Source: Eubacterium sp.
GTDB lineage: Bacteria; Bacillota; Clostridia; Lachnospirales; Lachnospiraceae
Assembly (NCBI GenBank): GCA_017539165.1
Contig: JAFYHN010000043.1
Coordinates: 1-42,587, forward strand
Direction: 5' to 3'
DNA: 42,587 nucleotides
The notes under the pieces are model-generated. The model saw only the letters and a list, made by a program, of their open reading frames with translations. It ran no database searches and was not told where the DNA came from. Numbering within the stretch: the first letter of the stretch is position 1; each line of letters opens with the position of its first letter. The translations under genes and the position numbers were made by a program. Positions 1 to 8,312 of this stretch are shown piece after piece.

Positions 1-71
1 CTCACCTCCACGTGTTCTGTAGTGTGTCAGTCTTATAAGAAGATAATAACAGAAGGAAAATAGATTAGATA

Positions 72-114
72 GCGAAAGAAAAGAGGGTTTCATGACCCCA
101 TCGGTGTCTTTCGC
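72..114 (+). promoter_or_regulatory. Leader hairpin around the first start codon
   Basis: An 8-bp inverted repeat, GCGAAAGA (72-79) and TCTTTCGC (107-114), encloses a smaller GGG/CCC pair (85-87 with 96-98). The ribosome binding site and the ATG at 92 both lie in the loop region. The repeat is seen directly; a role in translation control is inference. No T-tract follows, so it is not a normal terminator. Confidence 0.45.
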
Positions 115-919
115 GGAAAGACGGGTTATAAATATGAAAAATATTATTAAATCAATCGTATATGAAATACTTCACAGCAAATTGCTCCTAAGAATGTATC
201 TGCTTTTTCTGGGACTATATGTCTTTGTCGCCATAATAAATATTGATACAGGAGAAGGAGCAGGAAAAACTAGTGGTATGCTTGCTGATGGGGGGGCTCT
301 TGTATATGAAATACCGATATTCGTCCTGGCGCTGGTGGTCGGAGTGATCTGTGGGGAAGATTATAAGGATAAAGTGGCTAATTATGAAGTCCTTTCCGGA
401 CATTCCAGGAAGAGGATATTTTTAGCAAGAAGCCTCTTTGCGATCATTGCAGCTTCTGTGTCATGTCTCGTGATCAGTTTTATTCCGCTTATTGCCGGAA
501 ATATTTATGCGGGCTGGGGCAATAAGCTTGTTCTTGGAGATGTGGTATCAAGATATCTTCTGCTGATATTTCCTTACATGAGGCTGGCAGCATTTCTGGT
601 TGTGATCACATTTGTTGTAAAGAATCACTATGCGATGATGGCGATAGGTTTCTTTATCATGGAAGCAAGCATAGTTATGGCAGAGCTGACGAACAAGGCA
701 AATGTGTATATCAGCATCTACAATATGAAAATGCTCACAAGTTTTGACAGCTGGAATATATACAATACTGATCCTGTTGAAGGAATCATCGAATACTCGT
801 CATATAACAGTAGTCTGAATTCAGAGATGGTGATAGGAACGATAGTAGTGTCGCTAGCTTTGACAGCGTTTTATCTTTTCCTGGGTTATGCACTTTTCAG
901 ACGTGATGAACTCAGCTAA
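92..919 (+). CDS. ABC-2-like multi-spanning membrane protein
   Basis: Predicted integral membrane protein of 275 residues with about six hydrophobic segments. One lies near the N-terminus, followed by a loop rich in Gly, then a block with pattern EDYKDKVANYEVLSGHSRK, which resembles the region after TM2 in ABC-2 type permeases of the lantibiotic/bacitracin exporter kind. I infer it is the membrane half of an ABC exporter whose ATPase would lie upstream, outside the window. The start is uncertain. ATG 92 has GAGGG four bases upstream but sits inside a hairpin. ATG 134 gives a more typical N-terminus (MKNIIKSIVYE) but has no good Shine-Dalgarno. An S41 peptidase follows 42 bases later and may be co-transcribed. 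Confidence 0.6.
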   Translation: MTPSVSFAERRVINMKNIIKSIVYEILHSKLLLRMYLLFLGLYVFVAIINIDTGEGAGKTSGMLADGGALVYEIPIFVLALVVGVICGEDYKDKVANYEVLSGHSRKRIFLARSLFAIIAASVSCLVISFIPLIAGNIYAGWGNKLVLGDVVSRYLLLIFPYMRLAAFLVVITFVVKNHYAMMAIGFFIMEASIVMAELTNKANVYISIYNMKMLTSFDSWNIYNTDPVEGIIEYSSYNSSLNSEMVIGTIVVSLALTAFYLFLGYALFRRDELS

Positions 920-961
920 AGATGACAAGTAAAATATCATCTGATCGGAAAGGAATAAGAG

Positions 962-2779
962 ATGGATTATATATTAGCAATAATAGAACTGGCCATGATG
1001 GTGCTTCTGTTTATAGTGGCGAAGGTGGCGGTCAAATATGTATCGAATAAATGGCGGCTTCTCTATACTGCGCCTACTTTGGTGATGATCGTCATGCTGC
1101 TATGCGAAGGATTTGATGTTCATTATATAGGCTTCTACGCAGGCGCAGTTCTACAGCTTATAGGGCTTTTTATGGGAAATGATTCTTCTGACAAAAGGTT
1201 TGTCAGGTCTAAGCAGATACTGGTGGGATGTTCTGCTGCACTGATAGTGGTGAGTCTCGTTCTTATATCATTTTCTCGTGGGTATCACAGACTGGTTTTT
1301 TACAGCGATTTTGAGAAGGCATTTAGTGTGATGAAAGAACACTACGTGCTTACTGAGGAGAAGGGGATAAACTGGGATGAGCTTTATGCGAAGTATAAGC
1401 CTCTTTTCAAAGAGGTGGACAGAGACCAGGATCATGTGGAGAATTATAAGCTATGGCGTCAGTTTTGCGGAGAATTCTACGATGGACATGTGGGATATAA
1501 CTTTGCTGATGAGGGTAAAGGCAGAGATGCATTTTGCAGAGCTTACGGGAACGATTACGGCCTTTCACTGGCTAAGCTTTCTACGGGTGAGTATGTCGCA
1601 GTAAATGTAGAGGGCTACGACAATTCTTATACGATAGATAACGATACCCATGACGACATCGGATACTATATGGTGAAAGACAAGTTCATAAGTAAAACTG
1701 CAGAGGTTGACAGACTTACATTGAAGAATGCGGGGATAAAAAACGGAACCGTGATAACTAGATGGAATGGCAGGCCTATTGATGAGTACTTTGAAAAAGT
1801 AAGATACTATATGGAACAGTATCCGGTAAGAGAGAACGAAGAATTCTATCTTCCTATGTATGTTGCCGGTATTGGTGAGGATATGGAATATGGAGAAACA
1901 TATGTTCCGGGAGAGGTTCTTAAAAGTAAGAACGGAACGGTTCATGATACAGCCCCGACTGCATCTGTTACATATTTAAATGAAGCCGGTCAGGAGGAAA
2001 CTGTATCAGCACCGAGTCTCGGAATATATACAATGAGACTTCTTGATACGATAGAAAAGATAGACCAAGGTGTTAATATAACTAATCTCAAATGGCAGAA
2101 GGTAAATGATACTACATACATGATCCGTATAAGTCAGATGATTTACAATCAGGAGACTTACTCAGGAACAGATTATACGGAGATGGAAGAGACTCTCAGG
2201 AAAGAACTTGCAGATCTTAAGTCTCAGGGAGTTAAGAATATTATATTCGATCTTAGATCAAATGGAGGCGGAAGCCCTTACTTTGTTCAGTCAATCGCTA
2301 AGCTCTTTGCTCCTGAAGGTGAACATGTCAGCTACTACTCGGCTGTCATTAACGAAGATACGGCGACATATGAACGTGGAGAAGATGGAAGATATACCAA
2401 GGGTGCGCCGAATATCTATCAGGGTGAAGATCTATGGTCTGATGGAAATGTCATCCTCCTCGTTAATGCTCTGACAGTAAGTGCAGGAGATGATATGACA
2501 TATATGATGGGCGAGTATCCGAATGTTAAAGTAATTGGTTTCACAAGGACTAACAGTTCATGTCAGGCAATACATCAGGAAGACCTTGAAATAGGTGCTC
2601 TTACATTTTCGGCAGTTCCTAATCTTGAAGAAAATGGAGATGTTATGATCGATACTAAAACAGATCATGTGGGAAGAACACCGTTTGATGAGAAGATTCC
2701 TTTTGATCAGGAAGCGATAACGGCGATATTTGACAGTGGAGAAGATTATCTCCTGAAATACACGGCGGACAGCTTCTGA
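962..2779 (+). CDS. Membrane-anchored S41 family peptidase
   Basis: Serine peptidase of the tail-specific protease family (S41), 605 residues. About four hydrophobic segments in the first 105 residues anchor it, and the rest should lie outside the cell. The core shows the S41 strand-turn motif DLRSNGGG (residues 430-437) and a nucleophile region TVSAGDD with Ser507 as the likely catalytic residue. A PDZ-like part would fall at about 235-290 (NAGIKNGTVITRWNGRPIDE). Start ATG 962 follows GGAAAGGAATAAGAG. It lies 42 bases after the ABC-2-like protein, so the pair could form an export and processing unit, but this is inference. The several membrane spans before the protease domain are unusual compared with single-span CtpA/CtpB. 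Confidence 0.82.
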   Translation: MDYILAIIELAMMVLLFIVAKVAVKYVSNKWRLLYTAPTLVMIVMLLCEGFDVHYIGFYAGAVLQLIGLFMGNDSSDKRFVRSKQILVGCSAALIVVSLVLISFSRGYHRLVFYSDFEKAFSVMKEHYVLTEEKGINWDELYAKYKPLFKEVDRDQDHVENYKLWRQFCGEFYDGHVGYNFADEGKGRDAFCRAYGNDYGLSLAKLSTGEYVAVNVEGYDNSYTIDNDTHDDIGYYMVKDKFISKTAEVDRLTLKNAGIKNGTVITRWNGRPIDEYFEKVRYYMEQYPVRENEEFYLPMYVAGIGEDMEYGETYVPGEVLKSKNGTVHDTAPTASVTYLNEAGQEETVSAPSLGIYTMRLLDTIEKIDQGVNITNLKWQKVNDTTYMIRISQMIYNQETYSGTDYTEMEETLRKELADLKSQGVKNIIFDLRSNGGGSPYFVQSIAKLFAPEGEHVSYYSAVINEDTATYERGEDGRYTKGAPNIYQGEDLWSDGNVILLVNALTVSAGDDMTYMMGEYPNVKVIGFTRTNSSCQAIHQEDLEIGALTFSAVPNLEENGDVMIDTKTDHVGRTPFDEKIPFDQEAITAIFDSGEDYLLKYTADSF

Positions 2780-2850
2780 TATATTTCCTCCTTATACTTT
2801 TTGTGCAAATTGACTATTTTTAATTAGTGCTATGGAAATTTTTGTATATA

Positions 2851-2859
2851 TGGTACAAT
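2851..2859 (+). promoter_or_regulatory. Extended -10 promoter for the EF-G-like gene
   Basis: TGG followed by TACAAT (2854-2859) forms a TG-extended -10. There is no good -35 at 17 bp; a TTGACT at 2810 is too far away. It lies about 52 bases upstream of the EF-G-like start. Confidence 0.5.
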
Positions 2860-2911
2860 AGAACATGGTTGGGTTATGCATAATACGTATACTTAAAAGG
2901 AGGTATTTTAT

Positions 2912-4984
2912 ATGAATGTATATACTACAGACAAAATACGTAATGTAGTACTGCTTGGTCATGGAGGCTGTGGTAAGACATCACTTGCTGAGGCTCTGGT
3001 ATATCTTTCAGGACTATCGAATCGTATGGGGACGATTGATGCCGGTAATACAGTAAGTGATTACGACAAAGAAGAGATCAAGAGAAAGATTTCTATAAAA
3101 ACGTCTGTAATACCTATTCCGTGGGAAGAGTATAAGGTAAATATTCTGGATACTCCGGGATTTCATGATTTTATCGGAGAGGCAGAAGAAGCTGTATCGG
3201 TTGCCGATGCTGCAATCATCGTAGTTTCCGGTAAGGCAGGAATCGAGACAGGAACAAAGCGTGCATGGGAGCTTTGTGAGAAGAAGAAACTTCCACGTAT
3301 GGTTTTCGTAACCAACATGGATGATGACAAGGCCAGCTTTAGAGAGGTTGTTCAGAATCTTCAGAATATGTACGGAAAGAGAATAGCTCCTTTCCATCTT
3401 CCTATTCGAGAGAATGAACAGTTCGTGGGATACGTAAATGTAATCCAGCAGAAAGCTAAGAGATGGAATGACAAGGGAACGGTCGACAAGTTTGATGTTC
3501 CTGATTATTCACAGGAGAATCTTACAATCTGCAGAGATGCACTGTTAGAGGCGGTTGCTGAAACAAGTGAAGAATTCATGGACAGATTCTTTGAAGGAGA
3601 TGAGTTCTCTGAGGATGAGATCAGACAGGCACTTCGCGTAGGCGTGTGTGCAGGTGATGTTGTTCCTGTTCTTATGGGTTCAAACAGTATGGCCAGAGGA
3701 ATGTTTACTCTTATGGCTGATATTATAAAATATTTCCCTAGTCCCGACAGATGTAAATGTGCGGGAATAGATACTACAACCAACGAAGTATTTGAAGCGG
3801 ATTATGATTTCTCAAAACCAAAATCTGCTTACATTTTCAAAACCATAGCGGATCCATATATTGGAAAGTATTCGCTTATCAAGGTTAATTCCGGAGTTCT
3901 TAAACCGGAAGATGTTCTGTTCAACTATCACCGCGATACCGATGAGCGACTCGGTAAGCTCTATACCATCCGCGGTAACAAGGTTGAAGAAGTTAAGGAG
4001 CTTCATGCCGGTGATATCGGTGCTCTGGCTAAACTATCAGATAGTCAGACAACAGATTCGCTTTCGACAAGGAAGAATCCGGTAACTTATCTCAGAACTG
4101 CTATTTCCAAGCCTTATGTTTTCAGACGTTATATGGCGAAAAATAAAGGTGATGAGGATAAGATATCCCAGGCTCTTTCAAAACTCTGCATGGAAGACCT
4201 TACTCTTAAGTATGTAAATGACAGCGACAACGGTCAGACTCTTCTGTATGGAATAAGTGCTCAGCACCTTGAGGTAGTACAGAATGTTCTGGCTGAGAAG
4301 TATAAAGTTGATATCGACCTTATGCGTCCTCGTACAAGCTTTAAGGAGACGATAAGGAAGAAGGTTGATACCGAATACAAGTATAAGAAACAGTCCGGTG
4401 GACACGGTCAGTATGGCCATGTAAAGATCATTCTCGAACCATCAGGAGATATGGAAACTCAGTACGTATTCGAGCAGACAGTTGTAGGTGGAGCAGTTCC
4501 TAAGAATTACTTCCCTGCAGTTGAGAAGGGTATCGCAGAATCTGTAAAGAGTGGACCTCTTGCAAAGTATCCGGTAACAGGAGTAAAGGTTACTCTATAC
4601 GATGGAAGTTATCATTCGGTAGACTCTTCGGAGCTTGCATTCAAGGTTGCAACCGAACAGGCATTTAAGAAGGGATTCATGGAGGCAAGCCCGGTACTTC
4701 TGGAGCCTATCGCTTCGCTTAAAGTAGTTGTGCCAAATGAATTCACAGGAGATATCATGGGTGACCTTAATAAGCGTCGTGCACGTGTTCTTGGAATGAA
4801 TCCTATAGATGATGGATATCAGGAGATACTTGCTGATATCCCATATATTGAACTTTTTGAGTACGATACAAGGCTTTACTCGGCAACAAGAGGAAGTGGA
4901 ATATTCTCTTATGAATTTGCAAGATATGAGCAGGCTCCTGATGAAGTTGCTCAGAGAGAGATAGAGAAGAACAAAGAAGAATAA
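2912..4984 (+). CDS. fusA2: Elongation factor G-like GTPase (EF-G paralogue)
   Basis: Translational GTPase of 690 residues, related to EF-G but in the divergent EF-G2/EF-G-like branch. The N-terminal GTPase domain shows G1 GHGGCGKTS (16-24), G3 DTPG (80-83) and G4 TNMD (134-137); canonical EF-G has NKMD in G4. Domains II to V follow, with domain IV QSGGHGQYGHV near 493-503 and a C-terminal RGSGIFSYEFARYE matching the EF-G domain V end. The start has a strong AAAGGAGG. It stands alone between its own promoter and a hairpin, not in the str operon with rpsL/rpsG/tuf, which supports a paralogue rather than the main translocase. Its in vivo role is not known to me. Confidence 0.85.
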   Translation: MNVYTTDKIRNVVLLGHGGCGKTSLAEALVYLSGLSNRMGTIDAGNTVSDYDKEEIKRKISIKTSVIPIPWEEYKVNILDTPGFHDFIGEAEEAVSVADAAIIVVSGKAGIETGTKRAWELCEKKKLPRMVFVTNMDDDKASFREVVQNLQNMYGKRIAPFHLPIRENEQFVGYVNVIQQKAKRWNDKGTVDKFDVPDYSQENLTICRDALLEAVAETSEEFMDRFFEGDEFSEDEIRQALRVGVCAGDVVPVLMGSNSMARGMFTLMADIIKYFPSPDRCKCAGIDTTTNEVFEADYDFSKPKSAYIFKTIADPYIGKYSLIKVNSGVLKPEDVLFNYHRDTDERLGKLYTIRGNKVEEVKELHAGDIGALAKLSDSQTTDSLSTRKNPVTYLRTAISKPYVFRRYMAKNKGDEDKISQALSKLCMEDLTLKYVNDSDNGQTLLYGISAQHLEVVQNVLAEKYKVDIDLMRPRTSFKETIRKKVDTEYKYKKQSGGHGQYGHVKIILEPSGDMETQYVFEQTVVGGAVPKNYFPAVEKGIAESVKSGPLAKYPVTGVKVTLYDGSYHSVDSSELAFKVATEQAFKKGFMEASPVLLEPIASLKVVVPNEFTGDIMGDLNKRRARVLGMNPIDDGYQEILADIPYIELFEYDTRLYSATRGSGIFSYEFARYEQAPDEVAQREIEKNKEE

Positions 4985-5018
4985 TTATCTATCCGCCCGA
5001 AATGTGGGAGAGAGTTTT

Positions 5019-5064
5019 AAGGGGATAGTTCAGTGGCTTATGGCCATTGGATTATCCCTTTTCA
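5019..5064 (+). terminator. Imperfect hairpin terminator after the EF-G-like gene
   Basis: AAGGGGATA pairs roughly with TATCCCTTTT, with an inner CAnTGGC/GCCAnTG stem and a short T-run. It contains mismatches, so strength is uncertain. Confidence 0.5.
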
Positions 5065-5140
5065 AGTTGTTTATCAGGATGTTTTTTTAAAGGAGTTTCC
5101 ACAAAAATATAATAAAGTATTTTTTTTTGATTAATTTTCA

Positions 5141-5149
5141 TGGTATAAT
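5141..5149 (+). promoter_or_regulatory. Extended -10 promoter for the envelope operon
   Basis: TGG followed by consensus TATAAT (5144-5149), about 36 bases before the VanZ-UPF0104 gene. The sequence upstream is T-rich without a clear -35. Confidence 0.6.
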
Positions 5150-5184
5150 CGCTGTTTGTATGATATGAAAGGATTTTTACTCTG

Positions 5185-6759
5185 ATGAAAGGTTTTGTGA
5201 TAGAAATAACGTATAAGGATACTCTTATCTTTATCACAGTTATGTGGATTTTACTCCGAATTCTGTTTGGTATTATAAATCGTAAGGTTGATTTTATTAG
5301 GGAACTCAGACTTCTGACTGTTTATATATGTATAGTAGTTATCGTAAGATATGTATATTTTCCGTTGGAATTAAAGAACGGACATGTAGACACGCTGATA
5401 TTAAATACGGATAAGATATTGCCGTTCATGGTTAATTTTACTCCGATAATTCATATGTTTGATGAATATGATGAATGGTTGATAAATATTCTAGGTAATA
5501 TAGCTATGTTCATTCCTGTAGGTGTATGTTGGCCGTTCTGTTTTAAGAAGCTGGACAAAGTATGGAAGGCTGTTCTGGCGGGTGGTGGATTCTCTCTTTT
5601 TATAGAGATTACCCAGCTTGTATTCTACTCAAGATGCTCGGATATAGATGACCTTATCATGAATACTACAGGGGTATTGATAGGAGCTGTATTATACTTC
5701 TTTGTTCGTGACAGGTTAAAGGGTGAATTAAAGCTTATCAATAAGAACATTATATGGGCTATTCTTTCATCCTTACTTGCAGTATTGACTATCAGGATAA
5801 TGCTTAAACTGAATAAGGATATGTCATTAAGCATGCTGATGAGCACCATTGCTTCATCTGATAAGTTATTTTTTATCATAGGTGCTATAGCTGCTGCATT
5901 ATATGTCTGGTTTGAGGGAGTAGCTATACGTTCTATACTGAAGCATGCGGGATTTAAGCAAGGAATCTTCAAGGGTCTCGTGTACAGTACATCGGATGTT
6001 TATTTCTCAGCTATTACTCCGTCTGCAACTGGTGGACAGCCTGCTAGTGCATTTTTCATGATGAGAGATGGGATTCCTGGAGGAATGGCTACAGCGACAC
6101 TTGTCCTTAATCTTATGATGTACACTATATCAATAGTTGTTCTTGGTGTTATAGCAATCTTTGTAAGTCCAAGGGCTTTTATGGAATTCGGAAAGATCTC
6201 AAAGATTCTGATCCTTGTGGGATTCATAGCACTATCGATATTGTCGCTGTTATTTTTTGTTTTATTAAAAAAAGAAGAAATAATATTTACGCCTCTTTCA
6301 AAAATAGTCAGGTTCTTATATAATAAAGGCATAGTTAAAGAAAAGGATAAGATACTGGTTCGTATCGAGAAAGCTGAAAATGATTACAAGGCCTGCTCAG
6401 ATATGATATCTGGAAGAAAGAGGATTCTTTTCGCTGCATTTATCTGGAATTTCCTTCAGAGGGCTTCACAGATATTGGTGCCTATGTTTATATATCGTTC
6501 TCTTGGTGGAGAGACAGGAAAGATGGCAACTGTATTCTCTAAACAGTGCCTTATAACTATAGGATATAACTTTATTCCTATTCCGGGTGGAATGGGTATA
6601 TCTGATTACCTTATGATCGATGGATTTTACAGGGTTATGGGTGAGCAGATGGCTTACAGTGTTGAACTAATCAGCCGCGGAATAACATTTTATATATGTG
6701 TTACAATAAGCGGTATCATTACTTTGATTGGATATATGATCGGGAGGAAAAAGAAATGA
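5185..6759 (+). CDS. VanZ-like domain fused to a UPF0104/LPG-synthase-like transmembrane domain
   Basis: Integral membrane protein of 524 residues with two fused modules. Residues about 1-175 match VanZ-like proteins: several membrane spans, the block NILGNIAMFIPVGVCWPF, then FIEITQLVF and the DIDDLIMNTTGVLIGA signature. Residues about 185-520 match the UPF0104/YbhN and lysylphosphatidylglycerol synthase N-terminal membrane domain, with the typical TPSATGGQPASAFFM block. The soluble aminoacyl-transferase part of MprF is absent, so it should not aminoacylate lipids; a lipid transport or flippase role is inferred. The start is uncertain: ATG 5185 has GAAAGGA about 12 bases upstream, and GTG 5197 has GAAAGG four bases upstream. 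The 3' end overlaps pssA by ATGA, implying coupled translation. Confidence 0.75.
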   Translation: MKGFVIEITYKDTLIFITVMWILLRILFGIINRKVDFIRELRLLTVYICIVVIVRYVYFPLELKNGHVDTLILNTDKILPFMVNFTPIIHMFDEYDEWLINILGNIAMFIPVGVCWPFCFKKLDKVWKAVLAGGGFSLFIEITQLVFYSRCSDIDDLIMNTTGVLIGAVLYFFVRDRLKGELKLINKNIIWAILSSLLAVLTIRIMLKLNKDMSLSMLMSTIASSDKLFFIIGAIAAALYVWFEGVAIRSILKHAGFKQGIFKGLVYSTSDVYFSAITPSATGGQPASAFFMMRDGIPGGMATATLVLNLMMYTISIVVLGVIAIFVSPRAFMEFGKISKILILVGFIALSILSLLFFVLLKKEEIIFTPLSKIVRFLYNKGIVKEKDKILVRIEKAENDYKACSDMISGRKRILFAAFIWNFLQRASQILVPMFIYRSLGGETGKMATVFSKQCLITIGYNFIPIPGGMGISDYLMIDGFYRVMGEQMAYSVELISRGITFYICVTISGIITLIGYMIGRKKK

Positions 6760-7454
6760 TAGGAGTATATAATTATACCGTTATTCTTACTTATTTGTCG
6801 CTTATATCCGGTGTATTAGGTATAATTATCTCTGTCACAGGTGTAGGACATCCTGAGATAGGAATCTTCTTCCTTATGGTTTCAGGAATACTTGATACAT
6901 TTGATGGAAGGGTTGCAAGAACAAAGAAAGATAGAACTGATTTCGAAAAGAATTTTGGAATTCAGATTGATTCACTGGCAGATCTTGTATGCTTTGGAAT
7001 CCTTCCTGTTTCTATTGGTCTGGCACAGCTTAGGATAAAAGGAATATTTACAGAGGTCGTTCGAAGAAGAGATTATGAGGGACGTTTTTCTGTGCTCGTA
7101 CTGCTTCTTGTGATCGCATTATTCTATATCCTTGCTGCGCTTATCAGACTTGCATTTTTTAATGCAACATGCGATATGAGAGATGAAGAGATGAAAAGAA
7201 CAGGGGTTACTTATTATATAGGACTTCCTGTTACTGCGTCAGCTCTTGTATTCCCACTGGTAATGGTCCTGCATTTCTATAGTAGATGGGATCTTACTAT
7301 ATTTTATTTTATCATCATGCTTGTGATGGCGATAGCATTTGTACTTAATGTCAAAGTTAGAAAGCCTGGTAAGATTGGCGTGGCTGTGATAATAGCTATT
7401 GGAATAGTGGAGTTTGTAGCTAATATAATTGCATTTAATTCATATACGGGATAG
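6756..7454 (+). CDS. pssA: CDP-diacylglycerol--serine O-phosphatidyltransferase
   Basis: Membrane enzyme that makes phosphatidylserine from CDP-diacylglycerol and L-serine, the first committed step to phosphatidylethanolamine. It has 232 residues and about six membrane spans. The CDP-alcohol phosphotransferase signature is intact: Asp47, Asp50-Gly51, Ala54-Arg55, then Gly68, Asp72 and Asp76 (DTFDGRVAR ... GIQIDSLAD). The 12-residue gap between Arg and Gly is longer than in enterobacterial-type motifs and fits clostridial enzymes. ATG 6756 is chosen because GGGAGG lies eight bases upstream and the codon overlaps the preceding stop as ATGA. It is followed 30 bases later by psd, so PE synthesis is encoded as a unit. 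Confidence 0.9.
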   Translation: MIGVYNYTVILTYLSLISGVLGIIISVTGVGHPEIGIFFLMVSGILDTFDGRVARTKKDRTDFEKNFGIQIDSLADLVCFGILPVSIGLAQLRIKGIFTEVVRRRDYEGRFSVLVLLLVIALFYILAALIRLAFFNATCDMRDEEMKRTGVTYYIGLPVTASALVFPLVMVLHFYSRWDLTIFYFIIMLVMAIAFVLNVKVRKPGKIGVAVIIAIGIVEFVANIIAFNSYTG

Positions 7455-7484
7455 TGCCCGGTATTCGTTATAGAGGTTATTGTT

Positions 7485-8294
7485 ATGACGATACTAGATT
7501 TTTTATACAAAACAAAACCAGGAAGAATCCTGCTTCGACCGCTTATAAGTAAGCCGGTGTCGGATCTGTCAGGAATGATCCTGGATTCAAAAATATCAAA
7601 ACTGATTATAGAGCCTTTTGCAAAGAAAAATGAGATTGATAAGGGCTGTTATATTCTGGATAGAGTAGACAGCTTCAATGACTTTTTCTGCAGGAGGATC
7701 AAGCCTGGACTCAGACCAATAGAAATGGATAGCAGTAAAATGATATCACCATGCGATGGTCTTCTGAGTGTTACCAGAATTAGCGGCAGCAGTATCCTGA
7801 ATATAAAACAGAGCAGATTCACTGTCAGCAGACTTCTTCGTGACAGAAAACTCGCTGCAAGTTTTCATGATGGATATGCATTAGTATTCAGACTTTGTGT
7901 GAATCATTATCACAGATATATATTTTTTGATTCAGGGCGTAAATACAGAGACAGAAAGATTAAAGGTGTTTACCATACGGTAAGACCTGTAGCTCTGGAA
8001 GAGTATCCGGTATTTGTCGAGAATAGCAGAGAGTATTCTGTTATCGATACGGAAAACTTCGGTAGATGCGTTCAGATGGAAGTCGGTGCTATGCTGGTGG
8101 GCAGGATAGTTAATAAGTTCTGCGGCGCAAGAAAAGTAAGACGCGGTGAGGAAAAAGGACATTTTGAGTATGGTGGTTCTACGATAATAGTTCTTGTTCC
8201 GAAGGGAAAAGTGAAACTCAGAGATGATATCATGCAGAATGTAGACAAAAACCTTGAGATACCAGTAAGAATGGGCGAGGTTTTAGGTAGTTAA
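7485..8294 (+). CDS. psd: Phosphatidylserine decarboxylase proenzyme
   Basis: Pyruvoyl enzyme that decarboxylates phosphatidylserine to phosphatidylethanolamine at the membrane. It has 269 residues, close to the usual size. The self-cleavage site is visible as Gly230-Gly231-Ser232-Thr233, a GGST version of the LGST motif. Cleavage before Ser232 would give the beta chain and an alpha chain starting with the pyruvoyl group. An N-terminal FNDFFCRRIKPGLRPI block and the SPCDG segment are also typical. The start has AGAGGTT upstream. It is third in the operon, directly after pssA. The next gene starts 18 bases after its stop. Confidence 0.9.
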   Translation: MTILDFLYKTKPGRILLRPLISKPVSDLSGMILDSKISKLIIEPFAKKNEIDKGCYILDRVDSFNDFFCRRIKPGLRPIEMDSSKMISPCDGLLSVTRISGSSILNIKQSRFTVSRLLRDRKLAASFHDGYALVFRLCVNHYHRYIFFDSGRKYRDRKIKGVYHTVRPVALEEYPVFVENSREYSVIDTENFGRCVQMEVGAMLVGRIVNKFCGARKVRRGEEKGHFEYGGSTIIVLVPKGKVKLRDDIMQNVDKNLEIPVRMGEVLGS

Positions 8295-8312
8295 CAGTAT
8301 GTGGAGAGATTT

